Positions 1-8,620 of a stretch of DNA of 38,239 bases are shown here, one piece after another. Origin of the DNA: Microcaldota archaeon. GTDB taxonomy: Archaea > Micrarchaeota > Micrarchaeia > Micrarchaeales > CABMGC01. A model generated the notes under the pieces. It did not search any database, was not told the DNA's origin, and worked only from the letters and a program-made list of their open reading frames with translations. Made by a program: the position numbers and the translations under genes. Every line of letters starts with the position of its first letter. The stretch's first letter is position 1. The stretch covers positions 1 to 38,239 of the forward strand of contig JAKAVK010000031.1 in the NCBI GenBank assembly GCA_021817325.1, written 5' to 3'.

Positions 1-126
1 GCCGGCGCTGCCGTTGACAGAATATTGATAAGAAAGCGTTTATTTTCTGCGTTGGAGGATAAAATTCATCTCCGCCTTAAAAGGCGGGCAGGTTTCTTTT
101 ACCCTCCAAACCACCCACTACGCTAA
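1..126 (+). CDS. Possible C-terminal end of an upstream ORF (partial, open at window edge)
   Basis: Frame 1 is open from base 1 to TAA at 124-126 (AGAAVDRILIRKRLFSALEDK...). The tail runs through an IS605-like hairpin. No start is visible. Confidence 0.3.
   Translation, partial: AGAAVDRILIRKRLFSALEDKIHLRLKRRAGFFYPPNHPLR
60..100 (-). mobile_element. Solitary IS200/IS605-type right-end hairpin remnant
   Basis: CCGCCTTAAAAGGCGG hairpin (72-87). On the minus strand it reads CCCGCCTTTTAAGGCGGAGATGAAT, the style of IS605/TnpB element right ends. No adjacent tnpB is visible. Confidence 0.45.
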
Positions 127-149
127 ACTAAATGTATTTATATGTGTTG

Positions 150-166
150 GTATATATGGTATATAC
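150..166. promoter_or_regulatory. Probable VapB-type operator
   Basis: Perfect inverted repeat GTATATA-TGG-TATATAC directly upstream of the antitoxin start, downstream of a TATA-like GTATTTATATG (134-144). Confidence 0.5.
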
Positions 167-418
167 GTGATTAAGATGACCTATGAAGAAACGATACTAA
201 TCAAATTAGATAAAGACACTAAGAGAAAGATGAAGGAGATTGACGCCAATTGGTCAGAGCTAATACGTGAATTTATACAAAATGAACTTAACAGGAAGAG
301 GAACACAGCAAGGGCCGAGAAGCTACGAGCCAGGCTATTTAGGCATGTTAGCGGCATGAATAGCACCCAGATAATAAGGAAATTCAGGGATGAAAGATAT
401 GGACCAAATAGTCCTTGA
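167..418 (+). CDS. vapB: Ribbon-helix-helix VapB-type antitoxin
   Basis: 83 aa; N-terminal ILIKLDKDTKRKMKEI RHH-like strand/helix; overlaps a PIN-domain ORF. GTG at 167 or ATG at 176. Confidence 0.75.
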   Translation: MIKMTYEETILIKLDKDTKRKMKEIDANWSELIREFIQNELNRKRNTARAEKLRARLFRHVSGMNSTQIIRKFRDERYGPNSP

Positions 419-818
419 TACAAGCGTCATAGCAAAACTTTTCATTGAGGAGGAATGGTCAGATATAGCAATAAAGATAAAGGATGCCCATGTACAGGGT
501 AAGATAGAAATAGCAGCCCCTTCACTAGCAAAATATGAACTGATAAATGCATTAAAGTACAAGAGTTTTGGAAAAGAAGAGATAAAAGATGCGCTTGAGG
601 TAATAAAGGACTATGCCTTTCTGATTGTTGAGCCTAGTGATTTAGTAATCAATAAGACTGCAGATTTTTCAATGGATTATGGCATAACAGCATATGATGC
701 CACGTATGTTGCATTTGCCAATCAGTTGGGTAAGACTCTTTATACAGCAGACAATAAGCTGCTGCTCAGAGTCAAAAAACTTAATTTTATCAAACATCTA
801 ACGAGTTTTTCTCTATAA
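390..818 (+). CDS. vapC: PIN-domain VapC-type toxin ribonuclease
   Basis: IVLDTSVIAKLFIEEE...ELINALKY...YDATYVAFA...LYTADNKLL: the PIN acidic-residue pattern. Start 390 or 399. Confidence 0.88.
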   Translation: MKDMDQIVLDTSVIAKLFIEEEWSDIAIKIKDAHVQGKIEIAAPSLAKYELINALKYKSFGKEEIKDALEVIKDYAFLIVEPSDLVINKTADFSMDYGITAYDATYVAFANQLGKTLYTADNKLLLRVKKLNFIKHLTSFSL

Positions 819-828
819 ACAGGCTGAA

Positions 829-899
829 AGCCGGGAGAGGGAATTGAACCCCCCTTTTCCGCTCTGCAGGCGGACGCATAGCCGATCTGCCATCCCGGC
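829..899 (-). tRNA. tRNA-Cys (anticodon GCA)
   Basis: Minus strand GCCGGGATGGC...CCGC-CTGCAGA-GCGG...GGTTCAATTCC...TCCCGGC-T. 7-bp acceptor stem, GCA anticodon, U discriminator typical of tRNA-Cys. Confidence 0.93.
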
Positions 900-973
900 G
901 CTTAACGTTACTAGGATTCGTCTATCCTATTGTCAGCTATTTAAATATTAAGGTTCTGTTATAGAATGATTGC

Positions 974-2107
974 ATGCCAGTTGCGTTCCAGACAATACCC
1001 AGAGAATTTGTTTCCAAGACCAGCGTTGAGGATTATAAGGCGCCTTTGACAGGTGTGCTGGCGGATGTCCAGAGGTACGGTGCAGTTGTGATAACCAGGA
1101 GGAAGAAGTATTACGGCATAATAGATGACAGGCAGGTAGCAAACAAGGGCAAGATAGAGGTAACCTCACAGTTTCCAACCGGCAAGTTCACGAAGGTTGT
1201 TCCGGTCCTTGACCAGAACACCTCGATACAGGACGCCATAGCATATTTTCACAGCTCGGCCACGAAGGCATTGCCTTACGTGGAAGGAAGCAAGATAGTA
1301 GGAGTGGTGAAGCGGAATGCGATACTCAGAGCCATACTCTCGCTGCACCTCGTACCCGACTCGAAGGTCGAGGAGATCATGTCGGCTCCGCTTCTCACGG
1401 TAGACGATGATGACAACCTGGCGCAGGCACGCCGCGCTATGGCAAAAGGGAGGGTCGGCAGGCTTATCGTCATTTCGGATGGCAAGCTCTTTGGCATGCT
1501 CACTTACAAGCACATGCTCAAGTACTCTGCCAGGACCAGGGAGAAGCGCACCACCACCGGCAGGTCGACACCGGAGGGCAGGGTGAGGGTAGGCGATGTC
1601 TGCGAGAGGAACGTGATCTCAATAGATAGGGAGGTGCCGGTAGACAATGCGATAAGGGAGCTTGTGAAGCACGATATCTCCTCACTGCTGGTTACCAAGG
1701 ACACAATGCCGGTGGGCATAGTGACAGCCAGGGACATACTCGAATCGGTGCTCGGAAGAATTGGCACTCCGGAAGAGCATATAGTAGTATCTGGCCTGGA
1801 CGCACAGAGCCAGGAGTACAAGGATGACATAGTCGATTCCATACTTGGTGTGATAGCTAAAGTGGATAGGTTCAAGGCCCTCAAGGTTGACAACGTCTCG
1901 GTAAACTTCAAGAGGGTCAGGACGAGGGGATATGAGATACGGGCCCGGCTGGAGCTAAGGAAGGGCAAGGAGATCTACGCGGCCGCAAGCGGCTTCACTC
2001 TCGAACGCACGCTCAAGGAGCTGGAAAGCACGCTTTACAAGGAAATACGCTCGCTCAAGAACAGGATTGTGACTGGAAGAAGGGAACTCGATGCGACCAA
2101 TGACTAG
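974..2107 (+). CDS. CBS-domain protein (about four CBS motifs) with C-terminal HPF/RaiA-like region
   Basis: Repeated CBS-like patterns (VEEIMSAPLLTVDDDDNLAQARRAMAKGRVGRLIVI; VGDVCERNVISIDREVPVDNAIRELVKHDISSLLV). C-terminus YEIRARLELRKGKEIYAAASGFTLERTLKELESTLYKEIRSLK resembles the S30AE/HPF fold. Confidence 0.8.
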   Translation: MPVAFQTIPREFVSKTSVEDYKAPLTGVLADVQRYGAVVITRRKKYYGIIDDRQVANKGKIEVTSQFPTGKFTKVVPVLDQNTSIQDAIAYFHSSATKALPYVEGSKIVGVVKRNAILRAILSLHLVPDSKVEEIMSAPLLTVDDDDNLAQARRAMAKGRVGRLIVISDGKLFGMLTYKHMLKYSARTREKRTTTGRSTPEGRVRVGDVCERNVISIDREVPVDNAIRELVKHDISSLLVTKDTMPVGIVTARDILESVLGRIGTPEEHIVVSGLDAQSQEYKDDIVDSILGVIAKVDRFKALKVDNVSVNFKRVRTRGYEIRARLELRKGKEIYAAASGFTLERTLKELESTLYKEIRSLKNRIVTGRRELDATND

Positions 2108-2564
2108 ATTAAGATTGCAGTCCAGCTTTGAACTGCTCGTAACCTTATCTGTAGGCTTGGCCGTACTGCTGCCCGTCGTCGTCCTTGCCTTCGTCCAGCT
2201 CTCCAGTGCCACGACATCCCTCTCCGCGGTCGAGGCGCAGCAGGGAGCCAGCAAGATGGCCAGCATAGCCACCTTGGTGGGCAGCGAAGGGCCTCCTGCA
2301 AAGCAACTGATAGAGATAACCATACCGCAGGGTGTGCGCTACATCTATGTAGGCACCACCGGAAACGGGGTCGGACACGAGATAATATTTGAAGTGAACT
2401 CGCCGCACGGGCTCAGCTACATTACCTCATACACACCAGTAAACATCAGCGGGAACCTTGGAGGCATAGTAGCAACAGGCACTTACCTTATCAATGTCAG
2501 TGCACAGTCAGCTTGTCCTGGCCAGACATCAGCCTCGTGCGTGTACATAACACCTGTCGTTTAG
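2100..2564 (+). CDS. Archaeal type IV pilin-like protein
   Basis: N-terminus RLRLQSSFELLVTLSVGLAVLLPVVVLAFV resembles a class III signal plus hydrophobic helix. Overlaps the CBS gene end. ORF track start is 2091. Confidence 0.6.
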   Translation: MTRLRLQSSFELLVTLSVGLAVLLPVVVLAFVQLSSATTSLSAVEAQQGASKMASIATLVGSEGPPAKQLIEITIPQGVRYIYVGTTGNGVGHEIIFEVNSPHGLSYITSYTPVNISGNLGGIVATGTYLINVSAQSACPGQTSASCVYITPVV

Positions 2565-2571
2565 TGTTCCC

Positions 2572-5500
2572 ATGAAGCTACAGATCGCACTGGAGTATAT
2601 GGTTGTGCTCTCGTTTGTATTGCTCGTCTTCCTGCTTGTGTTCGTGACCATAGCGAGCCAGCGCGCACTGGTCTCAAACCAGCAGACGTTCTCGCGGCTG
2701 CAGCTCGTTGCAGAGGATGTTGCATCGCAGATAGACAGCGCAGCTACAGGTGGCAACGGCTATACCGCCGTCGTACAGCTGCCGCTTGGCAGCGGCCTTA
2801 GCTATTATAATCTCTCGGTGACGCAGGGCGGAGAGGTTGTGGCTTCGACAAACATAGTAACGCAGGTGGTGACCGCGGCTGCATTCGCAGATGTGCCTAA
2901 AGGCGTGTACTCAAACAACGCCTTCCTGCCCTCCGCAGGCAGCAGGGTGTATGTGCTACCGATAGCAAACGGCACGCTCTTCCTGGACAACTACTACGGC
3001 ACTGTCTGCATAGACTATGCATGCCCCAATGCTACCGGATCGTCAGCCGCCATTCGCCTCAGCTCCACTGCGTATCGTGCAGCTTACTTTGCTGGCAACA
3101 GCGTGTACATCTCCCTGCCTGCCACTCCAAGGCCCAGGTATGCCACAATCTCGGCATGGATTTATCCTCTGGTGCTGTACAACCCTCCGGTAAGCTATTC
3201 CATATTCGGCTCGAACGATTTCACGCTGTACCTTAATGGCTTCAGCGCCCACTCCTTCTGTTTTGCAGCCAAAGCTGCGGGCACAGAGGCATGCAGCTCA
3301 AGCAGCGTACAGATCCCAACGAACGAGTGGACGTTTATAGCGGCGTCATATTCGAGCTCTGGAATCTCGCTGTATGTGAACGGAACATCGCTGCCCACCA
3401 CCGGCGGGCCATCGATACCGACATGCCAGGGTGCGAGCATCGGCTACTGCGCAAGCGTGTCTGGCGGCGACGCTTTCGACGGGTATATAACAAACCTGCA
3501 ATTCTACAATCTGACCCTGACGGCATCGCAGATATCCCAGCTCTACAACGAGGGTCCTGCAGGCAACGTTGTCAACGGAAACGTTGTTGGGCTGTGGCCG
3601 CTGCAGGGCACCGCGCAGGACTTCAGCGGCAATGGAAACAATGGCGCAGATGTCGGCTACGTGCCGTATATCACTGCGGCGCAGCTTACTGCAAACGTGA
3701 CGAACGGTGCAGGAGTGCCTCTCAACGGGGTGCTTGTGGGCTTCCTGACCAGTCTGGGCATGCTTAGCAGCGGCGGCCAGAGCGCTGCCGCGTACACCAA
3801 CCAGAACGGGATCGCAACTACCTTCCTGACGCAGGGAACGCAGGGCGGCACTGCCAAGGTCAAGGCCATCGCATTTGACAGCGGTTCATGGGCGCAGGCC
3901 AACATCGTAGGCTGGTGGCCGATGGCAGCCGGAAGCGGTAACGTCGTATACGACATCACGGGCAACGGCCTTGATGGCGAAACGTTCAATTCGGTATGGA
4001 GCATGCCTAATTTTGTCGCGGGCATGGACGGGTCAGGCAGTATGAATGCAAAGGAGATACCGCAATATGCAATACAGGGCTCTATGACAGAATCCGCCTG
4101 GGTGAACCTGGCAAGCTTAAGCACTGCGCAGAATACGCCAATAATAGCCACAGACTCGCCGTCAAACGCGTTTCCGATGCTCTTCGTGAATTCAGGCTGC
4201 GGCTGCTTTGCTTTTGCTATAAACACCGGCGCTGAAGAGGCCGTCGCGCCTGCCCAGGCAAGTACCGGGGCATGGCACATGGTAACCGGTGTATTCAACA
4301 GCGTTACCGAGACCGTGGCACTTTATGTCAACGGCACAGAGGTTTCGGTACTGCAACTGCCCGGCGGCGTCGTGCAGAACATGTACGGCAACGGCTTCTC
4401 GGTGGGTTATCTCCCATCGCAGGGCACCTACCTTACCGGCCAGGTCGCTGACGTGCAGATATACTCTAACGCACTGACCTCGAACCAGGTAGAGGCACTG
4501 TACTCTGAAGGGCTTGCTGGAGAGCCTTTGCCGCTGCCCGATACTGTTGCATGGTGGCAGCTTGACGGAGATGCAAGTGACGGCTCTCCCGAGGCAAATA
4601 ACGGCTCGCTCATGGGCGGGGTGAGCTTCACCGACCCTTCAGGGATACTTAAGGCGTCAAATGCATCGTCAATACTCGTAGGCAGCTTCAATGGCGCAAA
4701 TAGCGTGATAGACATGCCGCAGGGGAAGCCTTTGTATCCTGCAACGCAGATGACCGCAGCGGCGTGGTTCTCCACAACATCGAATGGCGTTGTGCTGTGG
4801 AACGGGAATAGTGCGCAACCGGCATCGGCGAGCGAGTACTCGCCGATAATATACGTAAACAACACAGGCTACCTCTCCGGGGGCGATGGCAACGGGGCGA
4901 GCCCGCCGTTCATCACTCCTGATTTCGTTGCAAACGGCAAATGGAATTTCGCTGCCGTTGTGCAGAACTCCACTGGAGAGCAGATGTATCTGAACGGGCA
5001 GCTTGTGGCCACGTCCGCAGGTGCACCGCAGAGCGTCTTCCCGTACAACTGGTCGATAGGCGAGGGATGGGCCGAAGGATGGGTAGGCGCAAGCGGAAGC
5101 GGCTACAGTCCTGCATTCTACTTCAAAGGCAATATTGCAGGGGTGCAGCTCTACAACTCCAGCCTGGACAGCGGACAAATTCAGCAGTTATACAGGGAAG
5201 GGGTGTCAGGACTCCCGCTGGAGAATGCAGGATTGGATGCATGGTATCCGCTTGACGGCAATGCCAATGACTACAGCTCGCAGGCTCTGGATGGCAGCGC
5301 CTACAACGTGGTATTCATAGCCAATGAGAGCGGCAGCGCCCCGCTGTACACCTCGGCAGGCGCAGATGGCATCAATTTCGACGGGCAGCAGGCATACGTG
5401 CAGATACCAAATAATGCGCTGCTGCAGCTCTCCACACTGACACTTGCAGGCTGGGTGTATTACGCAGGGCCTGCGCCGAATAACGCCATCTTCAACTGGC

Positions 5501-5889
5501 TCGCGGCCAAGCAGAATGCATGGGGCGTGGGAGCATGCGGCAATTCGCTCGTTGTATGCTATTACAACTGGGGAAGCGGGACCGAATACGACTCCAATAC
5601 GATGCTCACTCCTGACAGCTGGCATTACCTGACCGCAGTCATAAGCAACGGCAATGAGACCGTGTACGTGAACGGGCGGCAGGTGCTCTCGGGCCCGCTC
5701 TCCATAAGCGGACAGGGCGTAGGCCTGCAGATAGGATATGGCAACTCCGGATCGCAGTACCTCAACGGCTCAGCTGCCGATGTACAGGTTTATAGATCTG
5801 CATTCACCCCGGCACAGGTCTATCAGCTCTACAAGAGCCAGCCGCAGCCGGTGGCAGAGGCAACGGTATCTATGGCGTGGTTACCATGA
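2572..5889 (+). CDS. Pilin-like N-terminus, multi-LamG (about four) surface adhesin
   Basis: MKLQIALEYMVVLSFVLLVFLLVF pilin-like start. Four repeats ending (A/T)(D/N)(V/L)Q(I/F/L/V)Y...QI.QLY.EG. An Ig-like insertion (LTANVTNGAGVPLNGVLVGF...TNQNGIATTFLTQG...KVKA) lies between repeats 1 and 2. Confidence 0.8.
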   Translation: MKLQIALEYMVVLSFVLLVFLLVFVTIASQRALVSNQQTFSRLQLVAEDVASQIDSAATGGNGYTAVVQLPLGSGLSYYNLSVTQGGEVVASTNIVTQVVTAAAFADVPKGVYSNNAFLPSAGSRVYVLPIANGTLFLDNYYGTVCIDYACPNATGSSAAIRLSSTAYRAAYFAGNSVYISLPATPRPRYATISAWIYPLVLYNPPVSYSIFGSNDFTLYLNGFSAHSFCFAAKAAGTEACSSSSVQIPTNEWTFIAASYSSSGISLYVNGTSLPTTGGPSIPTCQGASIGYCASVSGGDAFDGYITNLQFYNLTLTASQISQLYNEGPAGNVVNGNVVGLWPLQGTAQDFSGNGNNGADVGYVPYITAAQLTANVTNGAGVPLNGVLVGFLTSLGMLSSGGQSAAAYTNQNGIATTFLTQGTQGGTAKVKAIAFDSGSWAQANIVGWWPMAAGSGNVVYDITGNGLDGETFNSVWSMPNFVAGMDGSGSMNAKEIPQYAIQGSMTESAWVNLASLSTAQNTPIIATDSPSNAFPMLFVNSGCGCFAFAINTGAEEAVAPAQASTGAWHMVTGVFNSVTETVALYVNGTEVSVLQLPGGVVQNMYGNGFSVGYLPSQGTYLTGQVADVQIYSNALTSNQVEALYSEGLAGEPLPLPDTVAWWQLDGDASDGSPEANNGSLMGGVSFTDPSGILKASNASSILVGSFNGANSVIDMPQGKPLYPATQMTAAAWFSTTSNGVVLWNGNSAQPASASEYSPIIYVNNTGYLSGGDGNGASPPFITPDFVANGKWNFAAVVQNSTGEQMYLNGQLVATSAGAPQSVFPYNWSIGEGWAEGWVGASGSGYSPAFYFKGNIAGVQLYNSSLDSGQIQQLYREGVSGLPLENAGLDAWYPLDGNANDYSSQALDGSAYNVVFIANESGSAPLYTSAGADGINFDGQQAYVQIPNNALLQLSTLTLAGWVYYAGPAPNNAIFNWLAAKQNAWGVGACGNSLVVCYYNWGSGTEYDSNTMLTPDSWHYLTAVISNGNETVYVNGRQVLSGPLSISGQGVGLQIGYGNSGSQYLNGSAADVQVYRSAFTPAQVYQLYKSQPQPVAEATVSMAWLP

Positions 5890-6416
5890 GAGCGCAATTC
5901 TGGTCTTTCGACGTTATATTCGCAATAGTCATATTCATAATCTCGGTCAGCACGCTGGCGTTGATATGGTACAATCTCAGCAGCCAGACGGCCGCGGTCT
6001 CGTCAGGCGGGGTCGACGCGATGCAACAGAACCTGCAGCAGCTGCAATCCGACCTTCTCTCGCAAGGCAGCCCGCCTGATTGGAGCTCGGTTGTAACGGC
6101 CAATAGCGTCGCCAGTTGGTCGAATGTCACTGTTGGCCTTGGCAACGGCAGCGGCACCCAGCTCTCGATGCAGAAAGTCGCCGCGCTGGAGGCGATGTCA
6201 AACTACGATTATCAGGCAACGAAGAGCATGCTCGGGGTGGGATACGATTATTATATAACAATTAGGACAAACAGCACGTATATGCGCATCGGGGAGAACC
6301 CTAGTGACTATAATGCCGTCTCGGAGCAGGTAGTAGACAGGCCTGTGATTGTGGGAGGAAGGGCAGCGCATATGCAGGTCATAGTCTGGACTAACACAAG
6401 TTTTGGGGTTAGCTGA
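5886..6416 (+). CDS. Pilin-like/pseudopilin membrane protein
   Basis: MRAQFWSFDVIFAIVIFIISVSTLALIWYN: single N-terminal hydrophobic helix and extracellular domain. Abuts neighbours on both sides. Confidence 0.6.
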   Translation: MRAQFWSFDVIFAIVIFIISVSTLALIWYNLSSQTAAVSSGGVDAMQQNLQQLQSDLLSQGSPPDWSSVVTANSVASWSNVTVGLGNGSGTQLSMQKVAALEAMSNYDYQATKSMLGVGYDYYITIRTNSTYMRIGENPSDYNAVSEQVVDRPVIVGGRAAHMQVIVWTNTSFGVS

Positions 6417-8620
6417 TGAAGATTGTCGCATTCACGCTTGACGCGCTGTTCGCGCTCATAATGACCAGCATGGCGATAGCTCTGCTGCTCTATTTCAGTT
6501 ACGTGCCCCAGTCCCCTTACCTCTCCAGCTTCACAGAAGCGCAGGGCATCCTCAATACGCTCCTGTCGTCCAATGCCAGCGCAGTAGCAGATAGCAATCC
6601 GACAGTGGCTGCGATGGTAAACCAGAACCTTGCCTCAGGAGAGCAGGCGCCGCAGTATATCTATTACATGGGGGGAAATGCGCGTGGTCCCCTGGGGCCG
6701 ACGATATCGACAATATTCCAGGTAGGCAGCCCAGTCAGCACGCCGGTAGTTGCTGGATACGGCGATGTCTTCTTCGGCGCGGGCAATGTGCTCTACGCAT
6801 TCAACGCAAGCGGTCCGTTAGCATGGTCGTATAATGCAATAACCAAGGTGATGGGCGCACCGGTGCTGTACAATGGATGGGTGATCTTCGCCAATACTGT
6901 CAACATAACTGCTATAAATGCCCACAATGGAGAGATTGTGTGGAGCACGAATGCGATCTGGAACAACGGCGGATCAGAGCTCAGCGCGCCGCTGCTCGAG
7001 TACGGTGGCAGGATAATAGCCGGCACCTCATCAACCTCGAACAATATCTATTCCATCCATGCAAACAACGGCAGCATAGCATGGTCGATAAACCAGGGAG
7101 GCTTCCTGCCGGACTCGTTCGCAATTGCCGATGGCTCGCTGCTTGCCATGTCCAGCTCCGGAGTCCTTGCACTGTACGACAACTCCGGCTTGGCGGACAC
7201 CACAAATATGATCTGGAGCAGCGACCTGACTCCTCTTGGCTCCATCACGAAGATGATCTCAACCGGAAACATCATAGCTTATGGCGTGGACGGCTGCGAC
7301 GCAGGTGCTTCATGCTACAACGAGACTAGCATAGACGGCAATGTGTACTACTCGTACGCCATACCCGCCAGCCTAGACTACGACATTCAGGGAGTCGGAT
7401 ACTATGGCCCGTACATAGTATACCAGTCCGCAGACCAGGTCTCAATGATAAAGAGCACTAGAGCAGTTGCCTGGACCAATCAATTCTACACCGGTTCGGA
7501 TGCCACCGTCGAGTACAATACCACACCCGCAGTCTCTGCGACAACGGTGTACACCATATGGGGCACTAACGTACTCAGGGCGCAGAACCTCAGCACTGGC
7601 AAGCTACTGTGGCAGACCAACATACCGTACGGCCCGCTCTCCTACAACCTGACACTGGCCTACGGCAGGCTGTACGTAACCGCAGGAGACATGGTGATTG
7701 GCTACGGCGCCTGCAACGCGAATCCAAACTACCCGATACTGAGCGTTGCCCAGACACTTTACTTAAATGGCGATGGAAGCTGCGCTGACGCACTTCTAAA
7801 CGGCGTGTCGCCCATGGCCAATTACAGCGTCTTTGGCAGCTCGCGCACCCAGAACGCCTTCTGGCTTCTTCCTACAAACGATATAGCAAGCTTCAATGGG
7901 CAGAGCAGCACCATAGAGACGGGAGCAGGATACGGGGCGCAGCCGGAGGTCACGATAAGCTTTTGGATGGATGCAGCTGGCTTCTCGTCCAACACCCAGA
8001 TTCCATTCGACAGCAGCCCTGCCGGGCTCTGGAGGGTCTCGGTGCTCCCCTCGAACAACTTCATGATAGATCCTGGATCACACGCAAACATACTGGTCTT
8101 ACGCAGCAGCAATTTGCAGCCGTATAACGTAATGTACAATAGCTGGCAGATGATCACACTCACAGCGCAGGACAACAATCTCAACACAGCGTACAAGTTC
8201 TACGTGAACGGCACGCTGATCAACTCCAGCAGCGTTATAGGTAGCACTATCAGTGCAGTCAACGCACTCGTGTTCGGAGGCGCGAGCTACAACGGCATGC
8301 TGGCTGACGTGCAGATATATTCGACAGCACTCAGCCCGCAGAAGGTCGCCCAGCTCTATAGGGAGGGGATTCAGGGAGGGCCGCTGGGCAACGCAGGCGT
8401 AGAAGCCTGGTATCCGCTTGACGGAGATGCGAACGATTACGTCAACGCTTCTGGTTCCGGCTATCCGTACAATGTGGTATACAAGGCGGCCGACTATCTT
8501 CCCAAGGGGCTGGTAAACGCGTACGAAATTGACAAGGCAAGCGCCCTTGTGCCTGCCAGGAACTACAGCGGCGCAGGCAACTTCGGATTGTATAATGTGG
8601 GTGTACTGGCATGGAGATAG
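6416..8620 (+). CDS. Pilin-like N-terminus + PQQ-like beta-propeller + LamG domain protein
   Basis: MKIVAFTLDALFALIMTSMAIALLLYF; repeated propeller blades (DVFFGAGNVLYAFNASGPLAWSYN; ...ITAINAHNGEIVWSTN; ...VLRAQNLSTGKLLWQTN); then a LamG domain ending ADVQIYSTALSPQKVAQLYREGIQG. Confidence 0.75.
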   Translation: MKIVAFTLDALFALIMTSMAIALLLYFSYVPQSPYLSSFTEAQGILNTLLSSNASAVADSNPTVAAMVNQNLASGEQAPQYIYYMGGNARGPLGPTISTIFQVGSPVSTPVVAGYGDVFFGAGNVLYAFNASGPLAWSYNAITKVMGAPVLYNGWVIFANTVNITAINAHNGEIVWSTNAIWNNGGSELSAPLLEYGGRIIAGTSSTSNNIYSIHANNGSIAWSINQGGFLPDSFAIADGSLLAMSSSGVLALYDNSGLADTTNMIWSSDLTPLGSITKMISTGNIIAYGVDGCDAGASCYNETSIDGNVYYSYAIPASLDYDIQGVGYYGPYIVYQSADQVSMIKSTRAVAWTNQFYTGSDATVEYNTTPAVSATTVYTIWGTNVLRAQNLSTGKLLWQTNIPYGPLSYNLTLAYGRLYVTAGDMVIGYGACNANPNYPILSVAQTLYLNGDGSCADALLNGVSPMANYSVFGSSRTQNAFWLLPTNDIASFNGQSSTIETGAGYGAQPEVTISFWMDAAGFSSNTQIPFDSSPAGLWRVSVLPSNNFMIDPGSHANILVLRSSNLQPYNVMYNSWQMITLTAQDNNLNTAYKFYVNGTLINSSSVIGSTISAVNALVFGGASYNGMLADVQIYSTALSPQKVAQLYREGIQGGPLGNAGVEAWYPLDGDANDYVNASGSGYPYNVVYKAADYLPKGLVNAYEIDKASALVPARNYSGAGNFGLYNVGVLAWR

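Noticed and set aside
3657-5625. Several 100-213-aa ORFs on both strands within the LamG gene
   Set aside because: Alternative frames of a high-confidence 1105-aa ORF; long shadows are expected in GC-balanced repetitive coding DNA.
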